A stretch of DNA of 64,000 bases from Myotis daubentonii (GCF_963259705.1 NC_081851.1:58984855-59048854); one strand, 5' to 3'; counted from the first letter of the stretch, positions 1 through 11,487 are shown. A program made the numbers and translations. The notes: generated by a model not told the origin, from the sequence alone.

Positions 1-1775
1 GAAACACTTTGGTTAGGTGTAGTTAGACCCAGGAGCTCAAATAATGTCAATCATCTTTCTCTCCTCTCTGCTTTTCACTATACTGGTCTTAATTCAGACA
101 GAAACTCTCCACATGATGGGAAAAAGAAAGTTGCCTTACTAGGTCCTTTCAGCTCACGCCTTAGGAGAAAAAAGAAAGCACTTTCTCACAGATTTCTATC
201 AGTATCCCCCCAAAGGACCATGTTTGGCCCTAAACAGGTCATATGACCACTCTTTGGCCAATTACCGTGACTAGAGCAGTGCACGTTCTGAGTGGAGAGT
301 TTAACAGACCCGCCAGAGTCACCTGGAATAAGTGGGGGCATGATGGAAGGAGAAGGGGCAATTCTTAACAGGAAGGGATGAAAAACAAACAAGAAGTGAA
401 AGTTGTCCACTATTCCCGGCACCACTCCAGTTTCATCTCCAGCCATTCCTGACTTGCAGCCACCCCAAATTGATGCTGCTTCCCAAAATATACCAGACAT
501 CTTCAAGATTCCATGCTGCACCCCCATTCTGAAATGACCTCTCTCAGGCTTTCCTCTTACTTACCCATCAAGACCAGCTCACAGTCATCTTTTTTGACAC
601 CCCACTTTCACCCCAGCCAGCCTGGTTACAACCACCAAACAGGATTTGCATTCGAATTGACAGCTTTGTGCCTATATCTGAGGCCCAAACAAAAGTGGGC
701 TCTGTGGTCCTGCCAGGCTGGTCCCACCTGCATGTGGGATCAGCCTGTACCATGCTGTGTCGGCTGAGGTATAACATGCCATCTTGTCTAAAGCAAACAC
801 CAGTGCCAGGGAGATTCTCATGCCAGTCACACAGGGACTGAGCGGGGGAGAGGGCTGCAAGGAACTGGCTGCCCACAAAGCTCCAATTAGCCCCCAAATT
901 ATCTCCTGTGTCACGTGCGCAAGGATTTCTAACCAAAATTTGCTGGAAAATGGATTCTCAATGCTTCTGTCTATTTACCTAATACTTAACCCAAGGATAA
1001 CAACACACACACAAATTTAAAGTAAAACACATGTTGGTGTTTTTTTTAAATAAAAATTTGAAACAGATGGTCTCTTTTAAGACAAATATTTATTCCCCTG
1101 ACATTTTTTTTCACTTACATGTTTATATTTTTAAATATAGGCTTTATGCAGAGACCTTAGAGATGTCACGATAATAAAATCCATGTTGTTCATAATTGTC
1201 TATTTCCTAGAAATGCAGGCCTGGAAGCAACCTCAAGAAGCTATCTCTGGCATCCCCCTCCTCCAGGCAGGCCAATGGGCGACCAGCTGAGACCAACTGG
1301 TGTTTATTCTGTTTATCTTGGAGCTTTTTGAGGAAGGAAGCTGTAAACTCTTTCTTACTGAGCTCATGGAATCTCCATTGAGTTTTGAATCTGTTGGCTG
1401 GGTGAAGAGGTCTTGGATAGGGCAGAGTTCAGTGAAAAGCTGCTCATGGTGTTTTCTTCCCTGGTATCTCCCTTATTACAATCTTGTCAATCTCACTCTG
1501 TATTTGCAGTGCAGCCACTCTTTGTCACCACATGCTTAACCTGTTCAGATCCCTTTGTACATGCCTCTGATAGGACCAGCTCTCATATTGACCAGGGCCA
1601 TTAATTTTCCTTCCTCTGGAGTCAACAAAGGGAGAATCAATAGCTGTGTGACATGTTTGGAGGAAAAAGATGGACACTTTTTAGAAATCATTGATAAGAA
1701 GGAACCAGGCCATAGCATGCAGTATATGAATTGAGGATCTTTCCTTCGTGAGAGGTAAAATGATTTTTCTGTATT
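1..1775. other. No recognisable gene or repeat
   Basis: I see only short chance frames on both strands and no family I can name. The stretch around 1030-1140 is AT-rich. It could be unique intergenic or intronic sequence or repeats too diverged to read by eye. Confidence 0.4.
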
Positions 1776-1779
1776 CTTG

Positions 1780-2235
1780 TATTAGTTAGCTTTTGCTGTG
1801 TAACAAACCATTCTGAAAGCATACTGAGTTAAATTAACGGAGTATTTTTTCTCATTATTCTGTGGGTAGGCTAGGCATATTATCTGGTCTGGACTGGCTT
1901 GGCTAAGGATGGATGGTCTAGGATGGCCTCACACTCATGTTTGCTGGTTGGCTGTAGGTCAGATGGAGCAATGGAGAATGCATGGTCACATGTTTCTCAT
2001 CTCCCAGCAGGCTAGCCTGGGCTAATTCATATGGTAGTGGTTGCAAGGTTCTTGCACACCCCAATGTGCAGTGCTTTTCAAGTCTCTGTTTATGTTATGC
2101 TTGCTATTGCCTCATTAGCCAAAATAAATCACAAGGCCAGCCCAGAGTCAGGGCATGAGGCCATATTAAAAATCATGGAGGGAGAAGACCATCTTTGTAA
2201 GCTTATCACACTTCTTGAGGACAGAGAAGGGAGGT
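1780..2235 (+). mobile_element. MaLR (MLT1-like) LTR, old
   Basis: The stretch opens with the typical MLT1-type start (TGTATTAGTTAGCTTTTGCTG, then GTAACAAACCATTC) and continues through the usual 'tctgtgggtaggctaggca' and 'ggtcagatggagcaatgg' blocks. It carries many substitutions, so it is an ancient solo LTR of a mammalian MaLR (ERV3-class) retrotransposon in sense orientation. The right boundary is approximate and no target duplication is visible. Confidence 0.65.
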
Positions 2236-2394
2236 GTCCCTTCTTCTTTTCTATAAAATCCAGATGGCCTGACAACTTTCTTAGAGAAAGAAAATCTTGC
2301 GGTTTCTCACCCAGATCTTATCCTCATTGACTATCTGATTCAGAGATATTATTTCATGCCAGTCTTCGATGCAGCCTCCTTTTGACAAGAATTT

Positions 2395-2485
2395 GTATAT
2401 TTCTGACTCTCAGCATATTGCTGGGCAGATAGCACATGCTCAATAAGTAGTTTTGAGTGAATTAATAAATTAATAAATGAATGAA
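2395..2485 (+). mobile_element. L2/MIR-type 3' tail
   Basis: The sequence reads through 'tgctgggcagatagcacatgctcaataag' followed by 'aattaataaatgaatga', the 3' end shared by L2-type LINEs and their relatives. It is short and diverged. Confidence 0.4.
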
Positions 2486-2574
2486 AACTGGGTTTCCTGA
2501 AGAAGTCATGCTAACTTGATTTGAGTTCACATTAACTCCCTTTATTTGACTAGTATCTAAAGACATGAAATAAC

Positions 2575-2667
2575 TGGCCTCCAATCATTCCAGGTAGGAA
2601 GTGATCTGAAAACCTAGATCAGACCAAGTTCCTCTCTTGCATAAATGTCTTCAAAGGCTTTCTATTA
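2575..2667 (+). mobile_element. LINE L2 fragment, left part
   Basis: The sequence 'agtgatctgaaaacctagatcag...gtcttcaaaggctttctatta' matches the L2 3' region in sense orientation. It stops exactly where the Helitron begins and resumes at 3611 with 'ttaataaaatccaaattctt', the next part of the L2 consensus. The two pieces are one L2 split by the Helitron. Confidence 0.6.
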
Positions 2668-3610
2668 TCTACACTAATAAAAGACAAAGATGCTAATTGA
2701 CCGTACCTTCGCTACACCCACCAGCCAATCAGAGTGACTATATGCAAATTAACCCAACCAAGATGTCGGTTAATTTGTATATACCAGCTGGGAGCGAAGA
2801 CTGAAGACAACGTAGAAGGAAGCCAAGCAGTAGAAGGGAGCAAAGTAGAGGTGGTTGAGACAGGAATGGAGCCAAGGCGCAGCAGGTGGCGGGGGGTGGG
2901 GGTGAGGGGGAGGCGGCGGCAGGCGGCAGGGAGGCAGAATAGGCCCTTGATGTCAGGGAGGGGAGGGACCTGAGCACTTGGCGCAGAGGGATAGGACAGG
3001 CTGGGAGGGAACAGAGCGGAGCTGCGCTCCCACTCAGCCTCGGACTTCAGTTTCCTGGTGTGTCAGGTGGCCCTCCCTGCCTTCACCGGGTTGCAAGGTT
3101 CAGCTCAAAAGACTGAGAGCCTCCAGGGTGGTTGGGAAGGCAGTTGGGAAGGCAGATTGGCTGGATTCGACAGGGCGGGGCTAACCTTTGAGAGGTGGGA
3201 GGGGGAGGGTAAGGGAGTGTGCACTCGCGTGTGCCACCGGCCTGCTGGCTTTACTCTTGCACGGCGACTGTGGTGGCGGCTGTGGTTACTACCCGAGTCC
3301 AGACGGAGCAGAGGCCGGTGGAGCAGAAGGACATCCGGCATCCCGATACCAAATGGCGTGGCCCGTGGGTCATGACCAAAGGAGAGGGCGCTGAGAACAG
3401 CTCCACAATGGGGCTGCTGCCTATAGGCATCCTCCAAGTAGGTGAATGCCAGGTCCAGGGAAGGTAAGAACCTGGCATCTGGTGGAGGGCAAGGGGTGCC
3501 AGCGTCCATGGAGCATGTGTGGTGTCGGGGGCGGTGGACATGGCCCTGATGGCAGGCTAGGCCTAGGGGACCCTACACACACACGATTTAATCGTGCGCT
3601 GGGCCTCTAG
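2668..3610 (+). mobile_element. Helitron (HeliBat-like, non-autonomous) with GC-rich cargo
   Basis: The 5' end TCTACACTAATAAAAG is a variant of the bat Helitron start seen again at 10951 and 37374. The 3' end is a short hairpin (CACGATT/AATCGTG, 3582-3596) followed by GCTGGGCCTCTAG. The element lies between A (2667) and T (3611), as expected for rolling-circle transposons, and makes no target duplication. It splits an L2. Only the ends resemble the other two copies. About 700 bp between them is GC- and CpG-rich host-like sequence, which suggests gene-fragment capture. There is no Rep/helicase frame, so it would have needed another element's transposase. Confidence 0.85.
3219..3463 (+). other. 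Possible captured host promoter/first exon inside the Helitron
   Basis: A frame open from 3219 through the CpG-rich section reads ...QTEQRPVEQKDIRHPDTKW... and includes an internal ATG near 3372. It meets a good splice-donor sequence, AAG|GTAAGAA, with the GT at 3464-3465, and runs into a stop within that donor. Upstream (2880-3200) the DNA is G-rich with several GC-box-like runs, as in a promoter. I do not recognise the peptide. The exon and promoter reading is inference from composition, the open frame and the donor. It could be a chance frame in GC-rich DNA. Confidence 0.3.
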
Positions 3611-4185
3611 TGTTTTTAATAAAATCCAAATTCTTTACTATGGCTTAAAAACTCAACATGATCTGGTCCCTGCATTTCCTACATCATCCCATTATTTCTT
3701 CTCATCCCCTCTTACCTACTAAGGTCAACCATAATGACCCTCTATCTGTTCTTAAAACATGTACATATGTCATATTAAAGGTCTTTTCCCTCCCACTTAG
3801 AGATTTTCTAACTGGCAAGCTGCTTCCTCTCCCCAGCCTGTTCCAACCCACCCTTCCCCCCAGTCTTTACAAGGCTGGCTCTTTTTCCCCATTTAGAATT
3901 CAGCTTAACTGTCATCTTTCAAATAGACCAACCCTGATCATCAACACTAAGGCATCTACTCAGCCACTCTCTGTCATCAATCTACTTCAATCCTCTGCAT
4001 AGCTCTTGACACAACCTAATGTTGCCCCCTTTTATTTATTTGTTTCTTTGTCTATAGTTTGTCTCCCATCTCCCATGAGAATGATAGTTCTAGAATGATA
4101 TTTTGTCTGTCCTGTTCACTACTACATCTCCAGCATCTACAATATTGTCTGGCATGTAGTATGTGCTCAAAAAATATTGGGGGTA
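3611..4185 (+). mobile_element. LINE L2 3' part, right of the Helitron
   Basis: It continues the L2 from 2575: 'aataaaatccaaattctttactatggc', 'tgatctggtccctgc', 'agcttaactgtcatctttca' and finally 'tgtctggcatgtagtatgtgctcaaaaaatatt'. The order and spacing match the L2 3' end in sense orientation. Confidence 0.7.
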
Positions 4186-6060
4186 ATGAAAGAGTCTGAC
4201 CTGATCCTTTAGGACTTAATTTTTTCTTTCTCCTTAATTTAATTGGCAAACAAACAAACAAACAAACAAAATCACTTAGCAGTAATGTAATTTGGTTCCT
4301 TCTCTTTAACAATTCCCTGAAACGTAAGGTAACATACTATTTGGAATGGACATAGTGGGAAATAACTGCTAGGGAATTTCCATTTGCATTGGTTGCTTAA
4401 ACAAAATTCAGAACAAAAAACTAAGACTTCAGGAGCAAAAAGTTCAGATTGCATAGCAATTAATTATTTTGATGGCTCCTTTTATGACAATAACTTTACC
4501 ATGTAACCTTTTCTTATAAAAATTTTTTAAATAAAAAAAATCAAACCAAATTGTAATGAAGGGTTTACGATGAAAAACAACAGTCATCTGCCCTTCCTAC
4601 CCTCTTCCCCCACCTCCTGTTCTGTTACTGAGAGACATCTACTCTTATCTTTTTTCTGCTTTTATTTCTAAAGCATCTCTATCTATATTCTTATACAATT
4701 TCTCCTTGACTTATCCACTTCAGACATTATCTTCTGACTTCTGGCTATGATGGATGAGGCTCTAGCTCTTTACAGCTCTCTTTCATGTAGCGGGTTTCCT
4801 CGGTATCTGGGGCTCCTCGGTTGTCATTCGTATGTGAGAATGAAGGACAAAGAAGTATATTTGGAGGCTCTGTGTTTATGGGTGGTCACTGGAAGGATTT
4901 GGTTAGTTACAATAAGGGCTGGGGTGGGGCTGGCCACCGTGCTATGGGATTCTGAAATGCCAGGATGCTGGAGCTTTCTTTACTCTGGGGCACCATCAAC
5001 AACCCTTGCTGCTTCTGTTCTGGAAATGAGATTTCCTCCTCAACTCTCTTCTCATCTCCCCTGGTCCCTTCCCTTCCTCTCTCCTCTCTTTCTCTCTCCC
5101 CTCTCTAGCCTCAGGACGGAAAGCCTGGTTGCAGGCCATTTTGTCAGCTGAGGTGGGGAAGGAGCTTAGAGTGTCCCTCACCATTCTGTAATCAGATTTT
5201 GAATTAATTTATTATTTTGTGCTTCCATCACCCACCTTGTCTGCTGTCTCCAAGTCATGACCCTCTCCAGAAAGTTCTAAGAGGTCAAGACTCCTCCTCT
5301 GCCGCTTGCTTTGCTAGCTCATTCACTTTAATGGACCTTTAGCTTTTCAGAAATGGGCTGAAATTCTTCCTTTGCCTAAGGATTCCTCCCATGTCATCCT
5401 TCTTGGGGGTTAGTACCTTTAACAAATGCTTTTGAATGGGTTCTTATAAAGAAGAGAAGGTGAATGCATGAGCTCCTCTGTGATGTCTAATCACAAAATT
5501 TTGACTCTTACTTAAAAACTTACTCTTATGCTGTTCAATTTGGATCTTTTTCATTTCCTTTAAAGATAATTATTCTATAGATTTTTGCTCTAGTAAGCTC
5601 AAGATGTCCCTTGCTCAGCTGCGATAAGGTACGTTCCTCTTCACTTGTCTCTTCTCTGCAGTCCCGGAGCTCCACCTAAGCAGGTGGTCTGAAAGTCTTT
5701 TCCCCAACTTGCAAGTTCTTGCTTATTTTCATGTGCTTATTTGCACTGCCAACTTGATGCCATCAGCACATTTTCTGGGAGCCTTTGATCATCGTAGCAA
5801 ACTGGGCTTCTTTCATCAAGTTTGAGACTTCCTGATGGTGGAGTCACCTTGTCAAACTGGGGGATTCCCAAGCATATGAATGATTTCCTAATTAAGCAGG
5901 GTTCCTTATTGACAGCACTGCCTCCCCAGTCAGGTTGGAGGCATTCTGTTTACTGTGACATCTCTTCTAGGACTAAGAAGTCTGAGATTTATGGACATAT
6001 GTGGTTCATACAAACACTGGTGGGAGTGGGGTTGGGAACAGGGGCAGTCAGGTGACACAA
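4186..6060. other. No gene recognised; short AAAC repeat
   Basis: A short (AAAC)n run lies at about 4250-4270. The remainder has no family I can name with confidence and no plausible coding exon. The 134-codon plus-strand frame at 4747-5151 has no motif or splice context that supports it. Confidence 0.4.
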
Positions 6061-6064
6061 GCCC

Positions 6065-6260
6065 AATACTGGTAAATATGCAGCAATGGCAAATAAGATA
6101 GTTACATTACAAATGTATTTTGGAATCATATGCAGCCATTAAAATCTTGAGTTGTAAAAGACTTAACAATATGGAAAACCTATAAAACTTTATGTGTGGT
6201 ATGATTCCATTTTAATTAAAATACATTATACATATATATTTCTTATAAATGCATGTTTTT
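6065..6260 (+). mobile_element. Old L1 3'-end fragment
   Basis: The phrases 'ttttggaatcatatgcagccattaaaat' and 'tgtggtatgattccattttaattaaaat' are typical of the 3' ends of old mammalian L1 (L1M) in sense orientation. Boundaries are approximate. Confidence 0.4.
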
Positions 6261-6639
6261 GTAAGTACTGTCAGAATGGTATAATAAGCGAGCTTGTTTT
6301 TCTATTCTGGATTTTTTATGTATAATTTTTCAATACAAGCTCACTTGCTTAATAGTAAAAATGTAGAAAAAAAATATACATATTTTACACCAGAGCTTGC
6401 AAAGCCAGATTCTTGCAGAATTTAGAAATGCAACAAAAATGAGTAAAGTAGGCTGGGTGTAAGAAAAATCAACTGCCAGAAATGTAATCAAACTTTCTTT
6501 CATTTTTTCTTGACCATGGCATAAACACATAACATAATATAAACATATATGATATTGGTGGTTATATATTAAGTTTGAAATAGAAAAACACAGCATTTGA
6601 AGAAAATAGGAATATTAAATTAATTTTTTTCTTTCATAA

Positions 6640-8110
6640 CTCATTACTTCTTTGCTTTAGAAACAGAAATGTGATGCTTTTTCTTTTGCCCCACATGTCA
6701 ATGTCTGGTCTTGTATTTCATGTTGCGATGTGCTACATAGAATTCAGCCTTGAATCCTTTAACTGAGAGCAATCATTTTTTTTTCTTTTTTCTTTTTGGT
6801 TTCATAATGGAAAACAGCTGTTCATGGCTGAACATGGATAGAATCTTTGTGTGATGGTTTTTATATTTAGGGTAACTACTCCTGAGAAATTCGTAGAATT
6901 TTGGCATTTTAATGTTGCAAAACTTAGTTTTGGGGACTCAATTGTGGTTCAAAAATTCCATTAATGGCACAATATTAATAAAGGAAGGTGAATCAAATAA
7001 CGGGAGTTTATTTTCATAAAATTAGAGCCTTTTTTTTGAATCCTGTTTTCCACCCCACAATGTTGGGAGAGCAGTTTAAGTGATCTCTTTCATTTCTGAA
7101 AATTGATTTCAGCACAGCAAAGTGGGCCAGATTACTCTTTGCCAACTGAGTTTCCCGAAGACATAATTTCACTAAGAGTGAACAAACTCAATAGCCCACT
7201 TGCATACTTGTGAAGATTCTTGCAGAGAAGTACCCACATGGTTAGATGGCTTGTGATATTTACCAAAAAGATCAATAGATTGATCCAATATTTGTTGGTG
7301 AGTTGGGGTAAATAAATATATTTTGTTGGATGTCAAAAAACAAGTTAATAATTTTTGAACTGCTCTTCCCAGCTGCAAAGACAAGACTTCAACATTACCC
7401 ACCAACTACCTTTAATTTATTAGAATACATGCATGTTATGACTATTAAGTATCCAGTGCATCAAGCAGAGCATTGAAATTCCTATGCTTTCAGTCATGGG
7501 AGTGCATCCAATTTACTAGGCCCATGATATGTTCTACTTTAACTTATTAGTACAAAGCAATTCCTGGTAAATCATTTAGATGCCATGGTTGTGCAATATT
7601 TGCCACTTTGGATTTAAGTTTGAAAACAGGGTCAGTGTTAATGCTGACCATCTCAGGAGCTCTGTTTCATAGCCTGGCTTACTAATTTTGACCTGTCTGC
7701 TTTACATTTTTCATGACTACTCAACACACAAAGCTAACCCATTTCCTGAAGTTGTGCCTGTGATGGACACCATGCCCAAAAATTCTCCAATCATGTCCAA
7801 GTCTTTTTGGAACCATAAATAAATATAGCTGACTGGGTGGTATTATTTTAACTGGGCTCTCATAAGCTTCCCTAGGAAATGCCACAAATGATTGAACTTT
7901 TTCATACAACCTGTCCTGTAAGTTCTCAGCCATGTCATCATCTTGCTGAGCAACAGCATTTCTGTTTAGTCTTCCATTTGCAAATACTTGTTTTTCTTCA
8001 AGGCATGAATTTCCTTTGTCCTCAGTAGATATTCTTACAAACCTACCATTCATGAAAGGTTTCAATGCCTGAGCAGTATTCTCAACTATTTTACCCCACG
8101 ACTTCATTTC
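6640..8110 (-). pseudogene. Decayed hAT transposase (Charlie8/ZBED5/GTF2IRD2-like)
   Basis: The longest intact part is a 128-codon minus-strand frame (8107-7721). It reads FVRISTEDKGNSCLEEKQVF, then ANGRLNRNAV, then DMAENLQDRLYEKVQSFVAF. This matches the order of hAT transposases of the Charlie8 kind, the family from which the C-terminal part of GTF2IRD2 and the ZBED5/FAM200 genes derive: a 'pekk.fani.lsrntv..r' block, then 'l.ekv.sf.af' just before the first catalytic Asp region. Further down the minus strand, broken pieces keep the same order, such as LAKSNLAHFAVLKSI near 7080-7150. Several stops and frameshifts follow, and the expected Asp-Glu-Ser-Thr-Asp catalytic block is degraded to EAYESPVK. 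It is a fossil transposon, not a domesticated gene. The ends and terminal repeats were not found. Confidence 0.7.
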
Positions 8111-8352
8111 GTAGTTGCATCACTTGTTTTATTTGCATTGAAAAATAAAACATGTTAAACCATCAGTCCTTTGTTTTTAGGTGAAGTTTCCACATACTGG
8201 TCACTGGATTTTTTTTTTATACTGACACATTTTATTTGCTTGTCAACTCAGAAGAGTATTTTTAACATCTGAAAAAAAAAGGGAAAAAAGCTACTTTCAG
8301 TTTTTCTAAGAAAAAAAAGCATATTCTCTGGTGCTCTTTTGTCTCTCCCCTT

Positions 8353-8566
8353 TTAAAAAATATATGGTTATTGAATTCAGAGAATAAAGGAAAGGGAGAG
8401 AGATAGGAACATCAATGATGAGAGAGAATTATTGGTAGGCTGCCTCCTGCACACCTCACACCCAGGATCAAACCTGCAACCTGGCATGTGCCCTGACTGG
8501 GAATTGAACCATGACCTCCTGGTTCATAGGTCGATGCTCAACCACTGAGCCATGCTGTCTGGACTG
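8353..8566 (-). mobile_element. Ves-type tRNA-derived SINE
   Basis: In minus orientation it shows the tRNA-like head ('tggctcagtggttgagcat', 'cctatgaaccaggaggtca'), the body 'ggcatgtgccctga' and the CT-rich tail region ending near an AT-rich run at 8353. Possible imperfect duplications (tctccccttttaa and gtccccccattttaa) flank it. Compare the clean copies at 9990 and 14329. Confidence 0.9.
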
Positions 8567-8569
8567 TCC

Positions 8570-9770
8570 CCCCATTTTAATGGAGTTACGGATATTAAAG
8601 AAAAGTTGCTTTCTTCTTAACTCTATTATAAGAAAACCATATCCAAGGTGATGATAAATGACTACTGACCCTCAGTCTCAGTGACATGAAGAGAACGAGG
8701 AGTAGTGGGAGTAGGGCACTGTAGAAAACCACTCAGCTCCAGTAGATTTATCCCTTGCTGGAATGTGGTTCAGATTTTGCCAGATCTTCTAAATTTTTAT
8801 AACATCAAAAAAGTATAATATACATATTCAAAAGTGGATCTATTTTAAGTGTATAGATTGATGAATTTTTCACAAATGGAACATGGAACGATAACCCACA
8901 GCTAGATCAAGAAACAGAACAGTATCAGGCCCCACAGGGTACCTTCACACTTTCTTCCAGTTGAGATCATTTACTTTCTTAAGAAAAAATTCTGGATTCA
9001 TATGTCTACTCTCAATTTCTAAATTTTGTCAAGTAATTCAAAACATTTAAAAACCCCTGTGGCCAAACTAAATACATCTTCTAACCAGAGCGGCCCAGAG
9101 GACTCCAGTTGGGAGTCTTGGTTTTTTTTTTTTTTTATGTTTGGCAGCCCATACCACTTTTCCTTCATCTAGAGGGGTGGGTAACCATGTTTGCGCTACA
9201 CGATCCCGGTCATGATTGACTAGGGCCTTTCTCTGGGATTTTGGAAGTAAGACTCTTCAGCTTGGTAATGGTATGGAAGTGGGAGCTTCTGTAGCTCTGG
9301 AGCTGGAGCAGGCCCTATTCTACTAAGTCAATTTAGAAAGAGAGAAAGCTGGTGCCTAGAGAGAAAACTGAAGCAGATGTACAGAGAGAAAACATATGGC
9401 AAGAGAGAGTAAGAGAATGGGAGAAGCTGCCTTGGTTTCCCCAATAGCTTTCAAGTTTCCTAATCTTGGTTCTACCCCCTCTGCTTGGTTCTACCCCCAG
9501 GATATGCTAGGGACTGAGAAACTAATTAGGCATGTAAGCTTCTCTAAGAGTTCAGGAGGAACAATCAGATGGGTAACTCACAGCAAGAGATGCAGGTGAC
9601 AGACACTGGCTGGCAGTCAAGTGGGCAGTGGTCACCATGTGACAGCTCTGTCCACACAGAGCCAGCCCTAAGCCTGATCTGGGGAAGGTAGGGAGGAAGC
9701 CTGGCAGGCAAGCAGAAGCTAAAAGTTCCTTCAGGTGAACTCATAACAGGGGTTTAAGAAATGCTTGAGA
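8570..9770. other. No gene recognised
   Basis: There is a poly(T) run at about 9121-9136 and a possible very old LINE-like piece at 8800-8980 ('agtgtatagattgatgaatttttcacaaatgg'). I cannot name any further repeat, and there is no credible exon. Confidence 0.4.
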
Positions 9771-9774
9771 TTGG

Positions 9775-10452
9775 ATAATTATTCCCAATTCCTCACTCCC
9801 TCCCTATAATAGAATTATACAGCCATGTCCTTTGCTGTAGGACTTGGCACGCAGCCTACTAGAATAAGTGGAGCATATATTCTCGTCCATTTGACTTTGG
9901 GTTTGGCTAGTTGACTTGCTTTGGCCAATGGAATATGGGTGGACTTGATAATGGCCAGTTATGAGTTGAGGTCTTAAGAGTCACAGGAAAGCCCGGCCGG
10001 TGTTCTTAGTGGTTGAGCATTGACCTATGAACCAGGAGGTCACAATTAGATTACCAGTCAAGGCACATGCCTGGGCTGTGGGCTTAATCCCTGGTGTGGG
10101 GCGTGCAGGAGGCAGCCAGTCAATGATTCTCTCTCATCAATGATGTCTCTATCTCTCCCTCTCCCTTCCTCTCTGAAATCAATAAAAATATATTTTAAAC
10201 AAAGAGTCACAGGAAGTTTTCACTAACGTTTTCTTGTGCTTCTTTCATTGTGTAATGCCCCAGGTAGCTGCTGGGCCCAAAATGAGTGACATGTGAAACT
10301 CATCTGTACCTGACCCACAGCCTGGCTCAGAGCTACTTCACCCAACCCACAGACTGTGAGAAAAAAAAGAACTGTTTGCTTTTTATAAGCCACTAGAGTT
10401 TGAGGATTGTTTATTACATAGTATTATCACAGAAATAGTGGACTAATACAGA
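9775..10452 (+). mobile_element. MaLR (MLT1-like) LTR interrupted by a SINE
   Basis: The left part reads 'cagccatgtcctttgctg...gacttgctttggccaatggaatatgggtgga'. After the SINE it resumes with 'cttctttcattgtgtaatgcc...tgggcccaaaatgagtgacatgtg...ttataagccactagagtttgaggattgtttattaca...gactaatacaga'. These are the ordered landmarks of an MLT1-type LTR in sense orientation. The SINE at 9990-10201 is younger. Confidence 0.75.
9990..10201 (+). mobile_element. Ves SINE with perfect 14-bp target duplication
   Basis: It is a sense tRNA-derived SINE: 'ccggccggtgttcttagtggttgagcat', 'gacctatgaaccaggaggtcac', a CT-rich 3' section and an 'aataaaaatatatttt' tail. The duplication AAGAGTCACAGGAA is present at 9976-9989 and 10202-10215 without mismatch. 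This fixes both boundaries and shows insertion by L1-type target-primed reverse transcription into the older MaLR LTR. Confidence 0.97.
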
Positions 10453-10950
10453 GGAGAACTGGATTCTAGGTAAAATTAGGGACTAGGAGTCAAGGCAGAA
10501 GTTTGGTTGTATCAGAGTGGACCAAGACTGGAGTGGGGAGGGGAGTCAGAGGCAACATGAGCTGTGATGTGGACTTTTAGAGGTCATTGCAAAGGGCACC
10601 AGATTCATGTCTTGATTGGAAGAAGGAAATGAGAGTGGTCTGGGGGAAATGGCTGTCACCTCATTGATCATCTGGCTTGAAGGAAAATCAGGAAGAACAT
10701 AAGAGCCAAGCAGTTAGAACTGAGCTGGTGACATTGTTCTAAGCCATTGGGCCTGCTCAACTTTATACACCCCTCCCTCCCTAGCTTGATTGCATTGACT
10801 CAGGAGCTATGAACACAGGTGAATGTAGCTCTGAGGATCTTGGGAAAGTAGTAGCAGGAAAAATATGGTGGGGGAGGATAATCCTAGTATTGCAGCACCA
10901 ATGCTTAAAGAAGTGTGTGTATTTGTGTGTGTGTCTATATACATGGATCA
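10453..10950. other. No feature recognised; short GT/TA-rich run before the Helitron
   Basis: No gene or named repeat can be supported. A GT-rich and then TA-rich stretch at 10913-10950 precedes the Helitron insertion point. Confidence 0.4.
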
Positions 10951-11219
10951 TCTATATATATAAAAGCCTAAGCAACTGTTACGACTGGTCAACCGGCTGC
11001 TATGACACACACTGACCACCAGGGGGCAGACGCTCAACACAGGAGCTGACCCCCTGGTGGTCAGTGCACTTCCACAGCCAACCTCCCGCAGACGGCCAAC
11101 CTCCCACAGTCCTGGGGCTGGCTGGCTGTGGGGAGGAACCGCGGGAGGTTAGCTGGCCCCAATTGCTGGCCAGGCTGAGGGACCCCACCTGTGCATGAAT
11201 TCATGCACTGGGCCTCTAG
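10951..11219 (+). mobile_element. Short Helitron (HeliBat-type), 269 bp
   Basis: It starts TCTATATATATAAAAGCC and ends with a perfect palindromic hairpin, GTGCATGAATTCATGCAC (11191-11208), then TGGGCCTCTAG. It sits between A (10950) and T (11220). It is non-autonomous and too short for a transposase. The interior contains a 17-bp inverted repeat and a CpG-containing section. The 3' end closely matches that of the element at 37374-37795. Confidence 0.93.
11010..11066. promoter_or_regulatory. 17-bp inverted repeat with convergent CTCF-like motifs (in Helitron)
   Basis: CACTGACCACCAGGGGG (11010-11026) and its exact reverse complement (11050-11066) are separated by 23 bp. The left arm extends to CCACCAGGGGGCAG (11016-11029), a very good match to the CTCF core consensus. 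The right arm has the opposite-strand core CCCCCTGGTGG. The arms could also form a stem in single-stranded DNA or RNA. CTCF binding is inferred from motif match only. Confidence 0.6.
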
Positions 11220-11487
11220 TCTTTTATAAACCTGAGAGTTGCTTTCTGTTCACCTCTTGCTAACAGCTCAACCTGGAGTGGGCTTGAGGCTGGGACACTA
11301 TTACATATCCTGATCACATTCACCAGCTAAGAACATGCAGCCTCAGATGAAGTCTGTGAAACCATAGACCAGTGAGACAACTGGATGAGGAGGGCAGAAT
11401 GCGGTAGCCAGTGGCTTGCATTGCCATAGCAGGGATGCTGGGCAGGAGCACAGAGGATGTTTCTGATATTTTTTCTTTCTTTTCTTT

